NCBI GenBank assembly: GCA_003427395.1
Contig: BFEA01000979.1
Coordinates: 39,019 to 75,808 of the forward strand
Length of the DNA stretch: 36,790 bases
Origin: Chara braunii
Taxonomy: Eukaryota > Streptophyta > Charophyceae > Charales > Characeae
Direction: 5' to 3'
The position numbers and the translations under genes were made by a program. Positions 20,909 through 32,102 of this stretch are shown piece after piece; positions within the stretch are counted from its first letter, which is position 1, and each line of letters begins with the position of its first letter. The notes beneath the pieces are model-generated. The model saw nothing but the letters and a program-made list of their open reading frames with translations. It was not told the DNA's origin and made no database searches.

Positions 20909-22084
20909 TAAAAGGGCCTTTACCCGATGTGGGCCTCAGGCCTTGTAAAAGTGAAGCAGCTCGGGCTTTGTAAAAGTAAAGCATTGTGAAAAGGTATCTC
21001 GCCAGGGCTCAGAAACGTGAAAGCAGGTCAAAGGTCAAGTTCTCTGTCAACAGGCACATCTAAATCTAAGGCAAAGGGCATTGTCAAAGGACTTACCTGT
21101 TCACCAGGAGATGTGTATGTCATGTCTGTTCGGGTAATAGTGTGTCTGTACGTGCAGGCAGTGTACCTGTTCGTGCAAAGGAAAGTGTCTGTTCAGGCAG
21201 TAAGTGTGTCTGTTCGTTGAGAGTTGTGCCTGTCCGAAAGTAAAGTCAATAGGCACAGTCCCAGTTCTGGTCTAAGTCAAGGAGTCAGTCTAAATCCAGA
21301 CTTTCAAGTCCAAATACAGGCCGAGAGGCCTCAGCAGCAGTTGAACTTCATTGGGACTCTACTGGGACACATGCAATGCAGGCTCTGGGACAAAAGGAAG
21401 ACTGAAGTGAGCCAATGCAGACCCAACGAGGAATGAGCAGCACTATAAAGGGAGCTGCCTGCCTCATTCCTCGCCAGATCTCCACTGGCTGCAATGCGTG
21501 GAAGTGCTGGTGCACTTGTGCGCTGAGTCAGGAGGAGCAGTGCTGGAGGTAGAAGATGCGCTGAAGGAAGGAGGAAGAAGCCTGTACGCTGGAAGTGATG
21601 CAGCCATAGCTGCCCAGCGAGTTAGTGTTAGTAGTAGTGGGTTAGCATGTAGCTATGAGTAGTATTCAGAGTAGATCCTCATGAGTGAAGAGTGTGTATG
21701 CATCGTAGGAGGAAGGGACTGAGGCTGGGAGTGTTCATTCAAGGTTCGGCTATGGAAGATACTTACCTGAGTTGGATGTGACCTGCAGAGGTGGCGCTGA
21801 TGAGTAGTGTCCACATTGATGACTTGGAGGATATCTGCAGGAGTAGCGCTGATTCACTGGAAGTCATATTGATGAGTTGACAAGAGATTGGTGTTGCGCT
21901 GATGAGCGCTGGACTCAGGGGAACTTTGAAACACTTTGTATTCATATTTCTGATAATATAAGCTGTGGAACTCGGTCCTCTTCTCATCTACCTTTGTCTA
22001 TGACTTGAGACTATTGCTCGTGGTGTGTGAGGATGATGCATGACTTGTACACACTTGCGTGAAAGGGTCCCCAGGACCCATGCA
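20909..22084 (+). repeat. 5' LTR of the chromovirus (about 1.18 kb)
   Basis: The left edge is set by the start of similarity to 29303 (TAAAAGGGCCTTTACCCG). The right edge is the CA at 22083-22084, just before the primer-binding site. The 127 bases shared with the 3' remnant differ at one position that I can see. The left end does not show the usual TG, so the true border may be off by a few bases. A TATA box lies at 21444-21450. The LTR also holds ACTTACCTG at 21761-21769, the reverse complement of a consensus splice donor. Confidence 0.75.
21441..21450 (+). promoter_or_regulatory. LTR TATA box
   Basis: CACTATAAAG, about 530 bases into the LTR, is the best TATA match in it and a likely pol II promoter. 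Transcript start would be expected roughly 30 bases downstream. Confidence 0.6.
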
Positions 22085-22088
22085 AATT

Positions 22089-22100
22089 TGGTATCGGAGC
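22089..22100 (+). other. Primer-binding site (initiator Met tRNA)
   Basis: TGGTATCGGAGC matches the complement of the initiator methionine tRNA 3' end at 11 of 12 bases and lies four bases after the LTR end. Confidence 0.75.
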
Positions 22101-22120
22101 AGATGCTCGCTACACTCATA

Positions 22121-22919
22121 GCGCTGGTCTGATCAAGGCCGGCGAGAAGAAGTGGTGATGGAGGAAGAGTGAAGGAGGGAGGAAGAGAAGAAGGGTTTGA
22201 TAGTGGGGGAAGCAGGCCGAAGAAGAAGTGGCAAAGTCTACTTACCTGGAGCGTGCGGAGTGTCGTGGAGCACCATCGGCGGTATCTTCAAGAAGAGAGA
22301 AGCACCTCCTCTCCCTGAACCTGCATGCATGTGTGTGTCCCCTACCTTCTCTCTCTCTGACCCTCTGAAGGTGACTGCTGCTGATCTGGTCAGGAGTCAA
22401 ATCTGGTCAGGAGTCAAAGTCTGGATCTGGGCTGGCATAGATGTCAGGTCTGAGCCGTCAGGGTCTGATGACCCAAGTGTGATGTGTCAGGAACTGGTCA
22501 CACTAGAGTAGGTGGTCCAGCATTCTGCNCTGGTCTGATCAAGGCCGGCGAGAAGAAGTGGTGATGGAGGAAGAGTGAAGGAGGGAGGAAGAGAAGAAGG
22601 GTTTGATAGTGGGGGAAGCAGGCCAAAGAAGAAGTGGCGAAATCTACTTACCTGGAGCGTGCGGAGCGTCGCGGAGCACCATCGGCGGTATCTTCAAGAA
22701 GAGAGAAGCACCTCCTCTCCCTGAACCTGCATGCATGTGTGTGTTCCCTACCTTCTCTCTCTCTCTGACCCTCTGAAGGTGACTGCTGCTGATCTGGTCA
22801 GGAGTCAAAGTCTGGATCTGGGCTGGCATAGATGTCAGGTCTGAGCCGTCAGGGTCTGATGACCCAAGTGTGATGTGTCAGGAACTGGTCACACTAGAGT
22901 AGGTGGTCCAGCATTCTGC
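22121..22919. repeat. Tandem duplication of ~400 bp in the chromovirus leader
   Basis: Copy 1 (22121-22526) and copy 2 (22527-22919) run in parallel from GC(G/N)CTGGTCTGATCAAGG to GGTGGTCCAGCATTCTGC with only a few substitutions. Copy 1 has an extra short repeat of GGTCAGGAGTCAAA. A single N at 22529 marks the junction, so this may be an assembly join and not a real duplication. Confidence 0.85.
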
Positions 22920-23459
22920 AAATAGGAGTAGGTCTCTCTCCTATCCCTCTTGATAGGCAGGCTGGGTATCGTCATTAAGAACCAAGGATCGATGTGGGAA
23001 GGGCTATGAGCCACGTCAGATAGCATGTACCAGGCAGCATAAGGATTATATTGAGCATCTGCAGGGCCTGTCAAGCCCGAAAGAAAGAACAGGGTATACG
23101 AATTATCTCTGCCTGGTTGGATAAGTGAACCATCTGAATCTGCGCTGTACTCCATATCTGCACCAAGCAACCAGCCAAGTTAGTACAAAAAAAAAAAAAG
23201 AGAAAGCAAGACAACAGGAACACATTACCAAACGTTCGATCCAGGAGGCCAGACAGCACATCNAAAAAAAAAANAAAAAAAAAACAAGTTCATTCTAATT
23301 TGATCTATTGTTGATTGTACGCAGCACCTTCTACCATTAAACAAAAAAAAAGGGGAAAGGAAAGGTATAAGTACTCCATTACCGCAAGTCAAGACCAAGT
23401 CTGTAAGTGGGATAGTACCTTAGTGACCCGGCGGAGGATCTCCTGTGCCGGCAGTCGTC

Positions 23460-25579
23460 ATGGATGACTATCCCATCCAGGGCCTGTTGGCCCTTTCTGT
23501 ATTATTGGGGCCCCTGTTCAGGCTGATGTTCCCACTGGGGTTCGGACCTGTGTGCCCCTCCCGCATGCTGATGCGATCAGGGACAGTGAAGTCTGGCCCC
23601 ACACCTGCGGAGCAAGCCGAAATTGACCGCAGGCTAGCAGAAAAGAAAAAGGAAAAGGAAGCCAAGAAAAAACAGAAAGAAGAAGAAGTTAAGAAGAAGA
23701 TGAAAGAGAAGATGGACAGAGAGTTGGAAGAAGAGTTGAAGAGTATAGAAGAAGAAGAAGAAGAAGAACAAGAAGAAGGAGAAGTGCTGGAAAGACGTCG
23801 TCGCCAAGACATACCTGAAAGCAGCACAATGACCCACCTTCCCGTTGAACCATTGAACTGGGGTAGCCAGTACTACTACTCCAGCGAGCCGTTAAAAGAA
23901 TCTGATGAAGAACGGGATACGTTCATTGCCAAGTTGGCCACTGTCACAGATGCTGTTGAATGAAATCTGATGCTGGAAGAGAAAAGGTCTGAACTAAATC
24001 GTAGGCTGTTGGCCGCTAGGCAGCAAGAAGTAGAAGAGAAAAAGAAGTTTCATGCGGAGGGGGAGAAATTGCAGAAAGCTCTAGAAGCGCAAAAGGAAAG
24101 TCCCTCTGAAACCGAAGCACAGCTTGCACTCCTCAGGGAGACAGTCCTCAACACAAGGCAAGATATGAAGTTAATGGATCAGACTCTACAAAGGGTTGAA
24201 GCACATCGAGTTGAATTCGAAAACGTCTGGAATAACTTTGTGGAAAAGTCAGCCAAGGATGTTGACCAACATGTGCAAACTTACATCCAGACTTTGGACG
24301 AACATATTAATAAAGTCTTCACTCCCGAAGTTATAGAGAAGATCATGAAAGGAGCCGGAGGAGGCGGAGACGATGGTGATGACGACGGTGATGGTGACAA
24401 GAAAGGGAAGAGGAAGATTGGGGATCCAAAGGAAAAACTTCCTCAGGAGACCGGGCAAGTTAACAAGATAAAGCTTAAGCTGCTGTGGACCTACAATGGA
24501 AAGAAAGATGAAAGTGTATTGCACTGGGCGGCGGCAATTGAAACTTACGTGTAAGGGCAACGCATTCCTTATTGGGACAAGGTATTGATGGCAACTTCCT
24601 GCATGGGAGGCGATGCCATGAGCTTCGCCATCTCGCTGCAAAAAGAAGCGGGATGCAGCTCCATGGTAGAGTATTTGCAGCAAACACGAATCGAAGATTT
24701 TCTTAAGTTAGTAAGAGAAAGATTTGAGGACAAAAACTTGGCAAGACGTACAAAAATGTCGATCCTCAGCCTTCCTGACAGGAAATGGAAAAGTACCTCT
24801 GCGCTAAAGGCAACTATGGATGAACTATTGCAATGCCCTGATCACGGATTGACGCCGGCCCAAATCTTAAACAGCTTTGCACGAGCGCTCCCGGATCCCC
24901 TAAGAACACAACTCTACCCCGTACCAATGAAGAGGGGATGGCATATGAGAAGTTCGGCAAGATCGCCATAGATCATGCCGACTTCCTCGCTGAAGCAAAT
25001 TACTGCCGTTACTGGAAAGATTTGCAAGCGGGTAAAAGATGGCAAAACCGCACGATCTCAGGGTCCATACCTGGGAAAGACAGTCTCCTTCTAACCTTTG
25101 AGGAAGGAGGCGGCGAGACCATCTCCTGGGATCAAGTAGACTATGGTCTCGATGAACCCAACATACCGGTAGCTCAGGAGGGGAGTTACGCGGCTGTTGC
25201 AGCCCGCGGGGGAGGGCGTCAAGGAAGAGGGCGTGGCCGAGGACGAGGTCGCGGCCGTGGTGGACGAGGATTCGGCACCCAGAGGGGTGGTGGTGAAGGA
25301 AGCCACTACGTGGGAGGAAGGGGAAATGGTCCCTCATACGGTGGCCGTGGTTCTTACTCCACCTGGGGTAGAGGAAGAGGCTCATGGTACAACAAGTGGG
25401 ATAAGCCATACCCACCACATCCAGGCCTACCGGAAGGAGAGCCTTGGAAAGAGTTGGGAATAACAGAAAAGGTATGGGCTGAAATAAAGAAAGCCGACCA
25501 ATGCCTCAAATGTGGGGACCCCGACCACATTGTACCCTATTGCCCTGACTATAGGGGGGCAAAAGGGAACAGCCAGTAG
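23460..25579 (+). pseudogene. gag: Chromovirus gag (broken)
   Basis: The likely start is the ATG at 23460. The first part is rich in Lys/Glu heptad-like sequence (about 23640-23810 and 23970-24130). Then comes a capsid-like region with the W-A-x-x-x-E-x-Y pattern near 24525-24550, an Arg/Gly-rich stretch (about 25200-25400) and a CCHC zinc knuckle CLKCGDPDHIVPYC at 25502-25543. Breaks: a TGA at 23961-23963, a TAA at 24552-24554 with the same frame continuing beyond both, and a frame change near 24925-24935 beside a G-run. The Gag would package the RNA in the cell. This copy cannot make it intact. Confidence 0.85.
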
Positions 25580-25581
25580 AG

Positions 25582-26136
25582 GTGCCAGTTCCCTCTATCG
25601 GGGCTTCGAATGTTGAAAAATCAGAATCCTCCCATTCGAAGGCCCCAATGGTAGAAACTGAAGAGGAAGGAAGTCCCCATCTAGTACACTGTCCAGAGGT
25701 GGCAAACGTATGCATCTCTCTAGATGGATCCCTCGTTGGCGTGGGTGATGAGTTGGCCGCTCGTCGCCAAGCCTGGACTCAAATGCGTAAAAAGAAAGGA
25801 CAGCTAATAATTGCAGATCTAGAGATAAATCGAATAAGAGTAGGAGGTATGATAGATAGCGGATCTACACGCAGTTATATAAGTAAGAAAGGTTTGCAAA
25901 AACTGCGTCTGGGCCTTAAGGTAAATAAGTTAAGTGAGCCCATTGTAAGTAAGCTAGCAAATAGTAGTGAAACCGTCATGGATCGATACGTTGAGGGGGT
26001 TCAAGTATACTTTCGGCTAGAGGCAGAGGGGAAGGTGGAACGCGTTCTCCACTTTCTGACCTTCTTGGTGGAGGATAACTTGCTCTTTGATGTGTTGTTA
26101 GGAATGGATGGGGTGAGGCTGCACATGCGGATCTAA
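25582..26136 (+). pseudogene. pro: Chromovirus aspartic protease segment
   Basis: The segment encodes a retropepsin-like domain with the active-site triplet D-S-G at 25855-25863 (MIDSGSTRSYI) and a later LLFDVLLGMD block (about 26090-26110), the usual ILG-like strand of the fold. It lies in a frame different from both the gag 3' part and the RT part, so one change before and one after (between about 26100 and 26240) separate it from its neighbours. One of these could be programmed gag-pol frameshifting, the rest decay. Confidence 0.8.
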
Positions 26137-26240
26137 AGTTAAGGGAACATGAATGTTGGCTTCCAAGTCCGCAAGGAGGTAAGAAGAAAATCCGCCTCTA
26201 TCATGAATCTGGAAAAGAAAGCAGCCTAGCTCACTGTTGT

Positions 26241-27716
26241 ATGAGTGCCCCAGCGTTCGCTCGCCATGTTAAGAAACATAACTTGTACGATCAAGTCTTT
26301 GTTGCATATGTGCGCCCAGTAAAAGAAGGAGAAACAAAGAAAGAAGTCAGGTCCCACGAGATTGAAAGGATCCTGAAAGAGTTTGCAGATGTGGCTGAGG
26401 CCCCAAGCGGTGTGGTGGAAAGACCAATCGGCCAACGCATTGATATCATTCCAGGGAGCGCGCCCCCGAAGGGGCCTATCTATCGTATGTCGCCCCAGGA
26501 ATTGGATGAACTGCGAACCCAACTCGATGAGTTGTTGAAAAATGGTTAGATAAGACCTAGCTCCTCACCCTATGGTGCGCCTGTGCTCTTTGTGCCTAAA
26601 AAGGACGGCGGCGTTCGCATGTGTATAGATTATAGGAGGTTAAATGATATAACAGTGAAAAATGCCGAACCATTACCGCGAATAGACGATTTGCTAGATC
26701 GCGTGCAGGGAAGCAAATTCTTTTCAAAGATTAATCTTAAGTCCGGCTACCATCAGATTGAGGTTGAGCCGGAAGACCAACACAAGACTGCCTTCAGAAC
26801 AAGGTATGGGCACTATGAGTTTATAGTTCTGCCCTTTGGTCTCACGAATGCCCCTGCCACTTTCCAAAGAACAATGAACGAACTATTTCGTGAGTGGCTC
26901 GATAAATTTGTTGTGGTTTATCTAGACGATATTTTGATTTTCAGCAAGGATGAAAAAGAACATGCTGAGCACCTTCGACTTGTGCTAAATAAGCTAAGGG
27001 AAGCAAAACTCAAGATAAACCCAAAAAAGTGTGAATGGGCTAAGCGTCAGGTTCTATACCTGGGACATGTGATTGATGGAGATGGGGTCAAACCGGAAGA
27101 TGCAAAGATAGCAGCAATCAGAGACTGGCTGAACCCCCGCACCTTGACTGAGTTGCGGTCGTTCCTTGGGTTAGCCAATTACTATCGAAAATTCGTAAGA
27201 CACTTTACGATAATAGCTGCTCCCCTTCGCCGATTACTTAAGAAAGAAGTAATTTGGAAGTGGGATTCAGACTGCATTATGTCTTTCAAGCGTCTGAAGA
27301 AGTGTTTGATCAATTATCCGGTTCTGAAAGTAGCCGACCCTTCATTACCTTTTGTGGTCACGACCGACGCTAGTCAATATGGTATAGGTGATGTACTCCA
27401 GCAAGATGATGGGCATGGGTACAGACCTGTAGAGTTTATGTCTTGCCGCTTACCTAACGAGAAGGTGGCCGCTTCAATGTATGTACGAGAGTTGTATGCT
27501 TTGCATGAGGCTCTCAATCATTGGCGACACTACCTTCTAGGAAGGCATTTTAAAGTATACTCTGACCATGAAACACTTCGCTGGCTCAAAACGCAAGCTC
27601 GAATGACACGTAAGTTGACAAGGTGGGCTGCGGAAATTGATATGTTTGATTTCGAATTGAAGCCAGTAAATGGCAAGTATAACGTTGTTGCTGATGCACT
27701 AAGTCGTAGATCAGAC
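26241..27716 (+). pseudogene. pol: Chromovirus reverse transcriptase and RNase H
   Basis: RT motifs appear in order: [18 protein letters not shown] (about 26592-26645), [26 protein letters not shown] and the catalytic YLDD at 26919-26930. The RNase H domain follows with TTDAS (about 27361-27375), [16 protein letters not shown] (about 27560-27580) and VVADALSRR near its end (27690-27716). The frame is open from 26241 except for one TAG at 26547-26549, just before the RT core. The catalytic residues I can check are present, so decay is slight here. Confidence 0.9.
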
Positions 27717-28764
27717 TTTTTCGGTGCTATTGTGACCTATCTAGACGTAGGCGCTGACCTACAAGACAAGATTAGAAATGCCTATCCCTCTGATCCTGTT
27801 TATGGAACCATGATTAGGCTAATGCAAGAAAAGCCAGCAGAGTTTTCCGATCATAAAGTAACTCAGGGTCTATTGTTTGAACGAACTGATGTGCGTGATA
27901 GGCTGTGTATACCCAATAATGAAGAGATCAAAAGTATGATCTTGGGGGAATGCCATGATACAGAAGGCCCGAAATACAGAAGGCCATTTCGGATGGAAAA
28001 AGACCTATGGGACTTTATTGCGTTCCTACACCTGGCCTCGGATGAAAGCAGACTGTATCGCGTATGTGCAAGGTTGCCAAGTGTGCCAACGAAACAAAAG
28101 CACCACGCAATCGCCCCTCGGGCTACTTAAGCCCTTGCCTATCCCTACCGGCCCTGGAGACTCTGTCTCTATAGATTTCATGGACACTAAGGTAAAAAGC
28201 AGAAATGGGAAGACACAAGTAATGGTCATAGTGGATAGATTCACTAAGTATGCTGTTTTTGTAGCTTTGCCTGCGGAAGCAAAGACTGAATTGGTAATTC
28301 GGGAATTCTTTAACCATTGGGTAAAAGACTTTGGACATCCCTTAACTATTGTGAGTGACAGAGATACCAGACTCACGAGTGAACAATGGCAGCAACTGAT
28401 GAATGTTTATGGCTCTAAGTTGACTATGTTGTCAGGCAGACATCCTGAGACTAATGGCCAAACTGAGCAGATGAACAAGATTTTGCAGCAAACTTTACGC
28501 ATGTACATCCGTCCCGATCAGATTGACTGGGATGAACATCTGCCTAAAGTTGCCAGTGCCTATAATAACTCTGTACATCTATCTACATGTAAGACTCCTA
28601 TGGAGTTACATCTGGGATGTCGTCCACGCAGACCCATTGATCGATTGAACCCGGATCAAGTACATCAGCTTCCTATAGGGACTAGTGAATTTGCAGTCCA
28701 ATATCAGAAAGATATTGAGAAAGTAAAAGAAAATATACTCAAAAGCACAACATCAGATGATTGA
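27717..28764 (+). pseudogene. int: Chromovirus integrase (broken)
   Basis: The HHCC zinc-binding region contains ECHD (about 27948-27959), GHFG (about 27982-27993) and C-Q-V-C further on (about 28078-28090). A 16-base direct duplication (units starting at 27958 and 27974) shifts the frame between its two histidines. The core has Asp at 28174, Asp at 28357 and Glu at 28465, giving exactly 35 residues between the second Asp and the Glu as in D,D-35-E integrases. The frame closes with TGA at 28762-28764, and the following C-terminal part is in another frame. Confidence 0.88.
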
Positions 28765-28775
28765 ACAGGCAAAAT

Positions 28776-29264
28776 AAACACAAACGCCCATCTCAATTTG
28801 CTGTAGGAGATTTGGTTTGGGTGAAGTCTAAAGAGTTTGCTCCTGAAGAGAACATCTCTCAGAAGTTTCTACCCACCTACAGAGGACCTTGGCAAGTTCT
28901 ATACATAATTGGTGATGTGGATGGTCCTTCGTATGTCATTGAGATTCCTCCTCATCTACGTACCTATCCAGTGTTCCATGCGTCCAAGCTCTTACCTTGT
29001 GTAACGAATGAGCTCTTCCCAAGTCGCCGCTTAGCGATACCTCCAAGTATGGATGGGAAGTATGACGTAGATAAAATTGTTGCAGAAAGTACTTACCACA
29101 CTGGACGTAGAGTCAGACCACAGCGACAGTATAAGGTGAGGTTTGCATACCAGGATTCTAGTGAAGATCGCTGGTTTACAAGAGAAGAGCTGTTAGATTC
29201 TGCACCTCATATTGTGTCTGCATACGAAAGCGCAAAGAGAGGGATTCATATCCTTGATAGGTAA
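28776..29264 (+). pseudogene. Integrase C-terminal region with chromodomain
   Basis: This frame starts GDLVWVK-like and continues GPWQVLYII and YPVFHASKLLPC, the usual Ty3/gypsy integrase C-terminal features. It then has a chromodomain-like stretch at about 29061-29225, from YDVDKIVAES through QYKVRFAY to EDRWFTREEL. Chromodomains at this place guide chromovirus integration to particular chromatin marks. Here the aromatic positions V/Y, W and F are visible, though I cannot judge ligand specificity. The frame ends at TAA 29262-29264. Confidence 0.85.
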
Positions 29265-29302
29265 ATGATTCTCAGAGGACTTCGAAATCAGGCCGGCGAG
29301 AG

Positions 29303-29429
29303 TAAAAGGGCCTTTACCCGATGTGGGCCTCAGGCCTTGTAAAAGTGAAGCAGCTCGGGCCTTGTAAAAGTAAAGCATTGTGAAAAGGTATCTCGCCAGG
29401 GCTCAGAAACGTGAAAGCAGGTCAAAGGT
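29303..29429 (+). repeat. Truncated 3' LTR of the chromovirus
   Basis: It matches 20909-21035 over 127 bases with one visible difference (CTTTG versus CCTTG). The match stops abruptly at CAAAGGT, after which the sequence is unrelated. About 1.05 kb of the LTR is therefore missing. The preceding GGCCGGCGAGAG is only a weak polypurine tract. Confidence 0.88.
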
Positions 29430-29759
29430 ATCTATTCCAAGTGCCTTTATATTTGAAAACTGAACCCTTTTTCAAAAATCGTTTTTTGGGGTGAGAATTT
29501 GAACAGGAGCTCCAGAACGCGTATGTGTTAGGTGTGGGAGGAGCCGGTAGTTCTCTCGTTGATTTTCTCTCATCCTATTTTCAATTACTGCACCATCACA
29601 CTCTCAGTAATTTACTAATTTTGCACATGTTTCAATTATTGCAGTTGTTGCCGTCAGTAATCTACTGCCTTCTCTACAAGCTAATGCATGCATCTAGTGC
29701 AGACTGTGTGTGGCATTCTGAACCACACGGGCCCCAGTTAGGGCCCAGTTTCGTCTAGG

Positions 29760-30334
29760 TCAGGGTATGGCGGTTCAGTTAGAACGCGGAGGCCTAGGTG
29801 TAGGGGTCTAGACAGGCCCAACGGTCACATCGGTTCAGGCTGGTACCGGTCCAGCGGTAGGACCTACCGGTGGTACGGTTTTGAACAGCGGCCAAGTTAC
29901 GCCGTCACTTTCAGTTTCCGACAACGGATCTGAACCGTTGAATCAGATCAACGGTCCAGACCCAGGGTACCAGCAGCCTTGAGGCTGGCCCAGCACTATA
30001 TCAGCCGGGTACCAGCCTCAGTAGGCAGTTTAGTCTTCAGTTGGTCTGGAGGTTAGGCTACGAGTTAGTCTACAGATTAGCGCAGCATTTCCGTGTTGGG
30101 AAGCGAGGAGGAACAGCAGCAGGAGCAGCGCCGGCCCTCTGGTCTGGAGGTTAGGCTACGAGTTAGTCTACAGATTAGCGCAGCATTTCCGCGTTGGGAA
30201 GCGAGGAGGAACAGCAGCAGGAGCAGCGCCGGCCCTCTGGCCCAGCCCGCGGCCCAGCGTCCAGCCCTGCCGCGCCATAGCTGCATCGCCAGGTACCAGG
30301 GAGAAAGGCTTCGGCTTTCCTCCCTCTTCTTCCT

Positions 30335-30379
<45 letters not shown>

Positions 30380-30720
30380 CCTACCTCTAAGTCCAAGTCG
30401 ACATCTCAGGTTACCCCTACTGGACTACTACGACTGTGAAGGATGGTTACAAGTTCTGATGATACTAGAGATAGCGACATTGAGACCGCAGGTTGACTAC
30501 TTCGGGATCCGACTTCATCTACCTCTGAGGATGAATCTTGACATTGTGAGGTCGATATCTGAGACACTGTGAGACTGTATTCGCGACATTTTGGATTTTC
30601 GCTACTTCTGACATTTCGAGATACTCTTTTTGGAAACATTGAGTTGACGTCATCTTCCCTCTCCTCCTCCCTTCGTTTCTCCTCCCCCCCATTTATCCGT
30701 GTATGAGATCAGCCCCTGGC
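29760..30720 (+). repeat. LTR-like region B, copy 1, with 98-bp tandem duplication
   Basis: A GGT/ACC-rich block with a TATA-like CACTATATC at 29994-30002 is followed by a 98-base unit in two copies (30043-30140 and 30141-30238, one visible difference). CGCCATAGCTGCA, a CT microsatellite (about 30337-30375) and a GACATT-rich stretch follow. Its later part resembles 32700-33115 in block order: CGCCATAGCT, CT/GA tract, GATCAG..CCTGG, TTCACACC, ATGTTTG. It looks like a dispersed LTR family, but I see no defined ends, PBS or coding region. Confidence 0.5.
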
Positions 30721-31357
30721 CTCGTCTTCCATGTTCAAGGCCAGGGCTTTCACACCACCGATGCATGTTTGTGAGAGGTTCATTGCAGTCTGCGTCAGGT
30801 TTTGAGTCCGTCCATGTGTATCAAGTCTTCCGCTGTATTTGTATTTACTAATTTTACTCTGTATTATCTGGTTGGTTCTGGGGATCTGCGCCATACTTAT
30901 GACTGTGTTTCACGAGTATGCAACACTGTGGCACTGCAGTTGTGTGCAAATGTGAATTCTTTCAGGCCATTTTGCTTTCATAATTGACCTCAAAACTCGG
31001 TGCGCTTGACAAAGAGCTTTAATCATGCGTAAGGGGTGTGTGTCCGTCAACTTTATTGCTTACCATTTTTGCGTAGGATGATGCGATCTTCAGCAGCTGA
31101 AGAACTCCCTGCTGTTGATCTGCCGCTACAGATTTTCTCCCTGTATACAGGTTCCACCCTCCCTATCAATGATCGGGGATGACACCATCGTTTGTCAGTA
31201 TCTGTTTGTTAAAGTTAAATGGATACTGGTTGACTGAAATCCTTGCTTGTTGTTGTTGTTTTTGTTGTTTTTGTTTTTGTTGTTTTGTTCTTGTTCCATT
31301 TCCCTTGCTGCTGCCATGATCTGCTCTCCAATTCTGTTTAACATTTGACTTGCTCAG

Positions 31358-31424
31358 CTTGTGCACTGGATCTGGTTTAAGACACCCGGAAAATCGGCAC
31401 AAAGCCATCTACTTCAAGGAGCTG
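31358..31424 (+). CDS. Exon 3 of the FCP1-homology-domain protein: motif III lysine
   Basis: This 67-base exon follows the acceptor TTGCTCAG and is followed by the donor GTAAGA. Its first base completes the Ser codon split from exon 2. The rest reads LCTGSGLRHPENRHKAIYF then KEL, matching the S-x-C-T..G and K-x-(L/Y)-x-x-K-(D/E)-L region of plant FCP1-like proteins. The Lys at 31416-31418 is the candidate motif III residue. Reading through the donor meets a stop at 31483-31485. The following acidic motif (usually L-x-D-D) and the C-terminal helices are not recognised downstream to 36790. They probably lie beyond the window behind a third large intron, unless the gene is truncated. Confidence 0.85.
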
Positions 31425-32102
31425 GTAAGAGCTCTTGCATGTATTGATATTCCTCTTCACTCGACCGGTAGACTGAATGTGTGACTTGATTTGAGTGAAC
31501 TCACTTTTTCTCTCATTTTGATTGGACATGCAAGGTAAAGAACAGGATCGCCTTCACGTCAATGCCCTTTCTTTTTTCTCCTTTTTCAAGTTTGGACTGT
31601 GGTCTTCATCTAAGTAGAATTCTGCCCGGTCATTGTAGCTGTATCTGGACTAAGAGTTGCCCCATATACAGCTATAATGACAAGGCGTGCCATTCAGGTG
31701 AAAACAGTAGGTCATCTCTTAGTTGTCCTTCCATCTTCTTCCCTCCTCTGTCGGGAAAAAAAAAAAGAAACAAAAAAAAAGAGGAAAATCCCTCCTTTCC
31801 TGAATATCCTTAGACCCTTTCCAGTGTGTTGCACAGTCGATGGTTGGCAGGCAGGCCTCTGGCTGGTAGGCGCTGACATGAATATGGTAGGGCCAGTGGG
31901 TACCAACATGCCTACAGTACGGCCAGCAGGCATTAAACTTTGCAGAAGAATGTTACATCGACCAGTTGGCAACACCCAGGTCCTTTCCCCAATTCAGTCA
32001 ATTAAACTACATTGCGGCGCCTGCAATAACTTGGCTCAAATCTGCAGAAGCTGTGGGCTCGAGGTCGTCACTTTTTGTTACATGCTGCGCCTGCAACAGG
32101 CT

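Larger units (their letters stand above)
20909..29429 (+). mobile_element. Ty3/gypsy chromovirus (LTR retrotransposon), degenerate
   Basis: The order is 5' LTR, initiator-Met primer-binding site, gag with zinc knuckle, aspartic protease, reverse transcriptase, RNase H, integrase with D,D-35-E, a chromodomain-like C-terminus, then a 127-bp start of the 3' LTR. Protease-RT-RH-integrase order and the terminal chromodomain place it among the chromoviruses of Metaviridae. The coding region is interrupted by at least three in-frame stops and about five frame changes. The copy cannot make its own proteins as assembled. It lies in intron 2 of the FCP1-like gene, in the same direction. Confidence 0.93.
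20285..31357 (+). other. Intron 2 (about 11.1 kb), invaded by a chromovirus
   Basis: The intron runs from GTTTGT at 20285 to an acceptor ending TTGCTCAG at 31357. It contains a SINE-like copy, an 8.5-kb LTR retrotransposon in the same orientation as the gene, and an LTR-like region near 29.76-30.72 kb. The remainder (about 20550-20908, 29430-29760 and 30720-31357) shows no recognisable feature. The phase-2 codon restored across it is the main evidence for the intron. Confidence 0.78.

Noticed and set aside
25580-25600. Programmed gag-pol frameshift site
   Set aside because: The frame does change here, but other frame changes nearby are plainly decay, and no slippery sequence with a following structure is clear.
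31640-31697. Possible next exon of the FCP1-like gene ending before GTGAAA
   Set aside because: Its translation lacks the expected acidic-pair motif and does not resemble the family.
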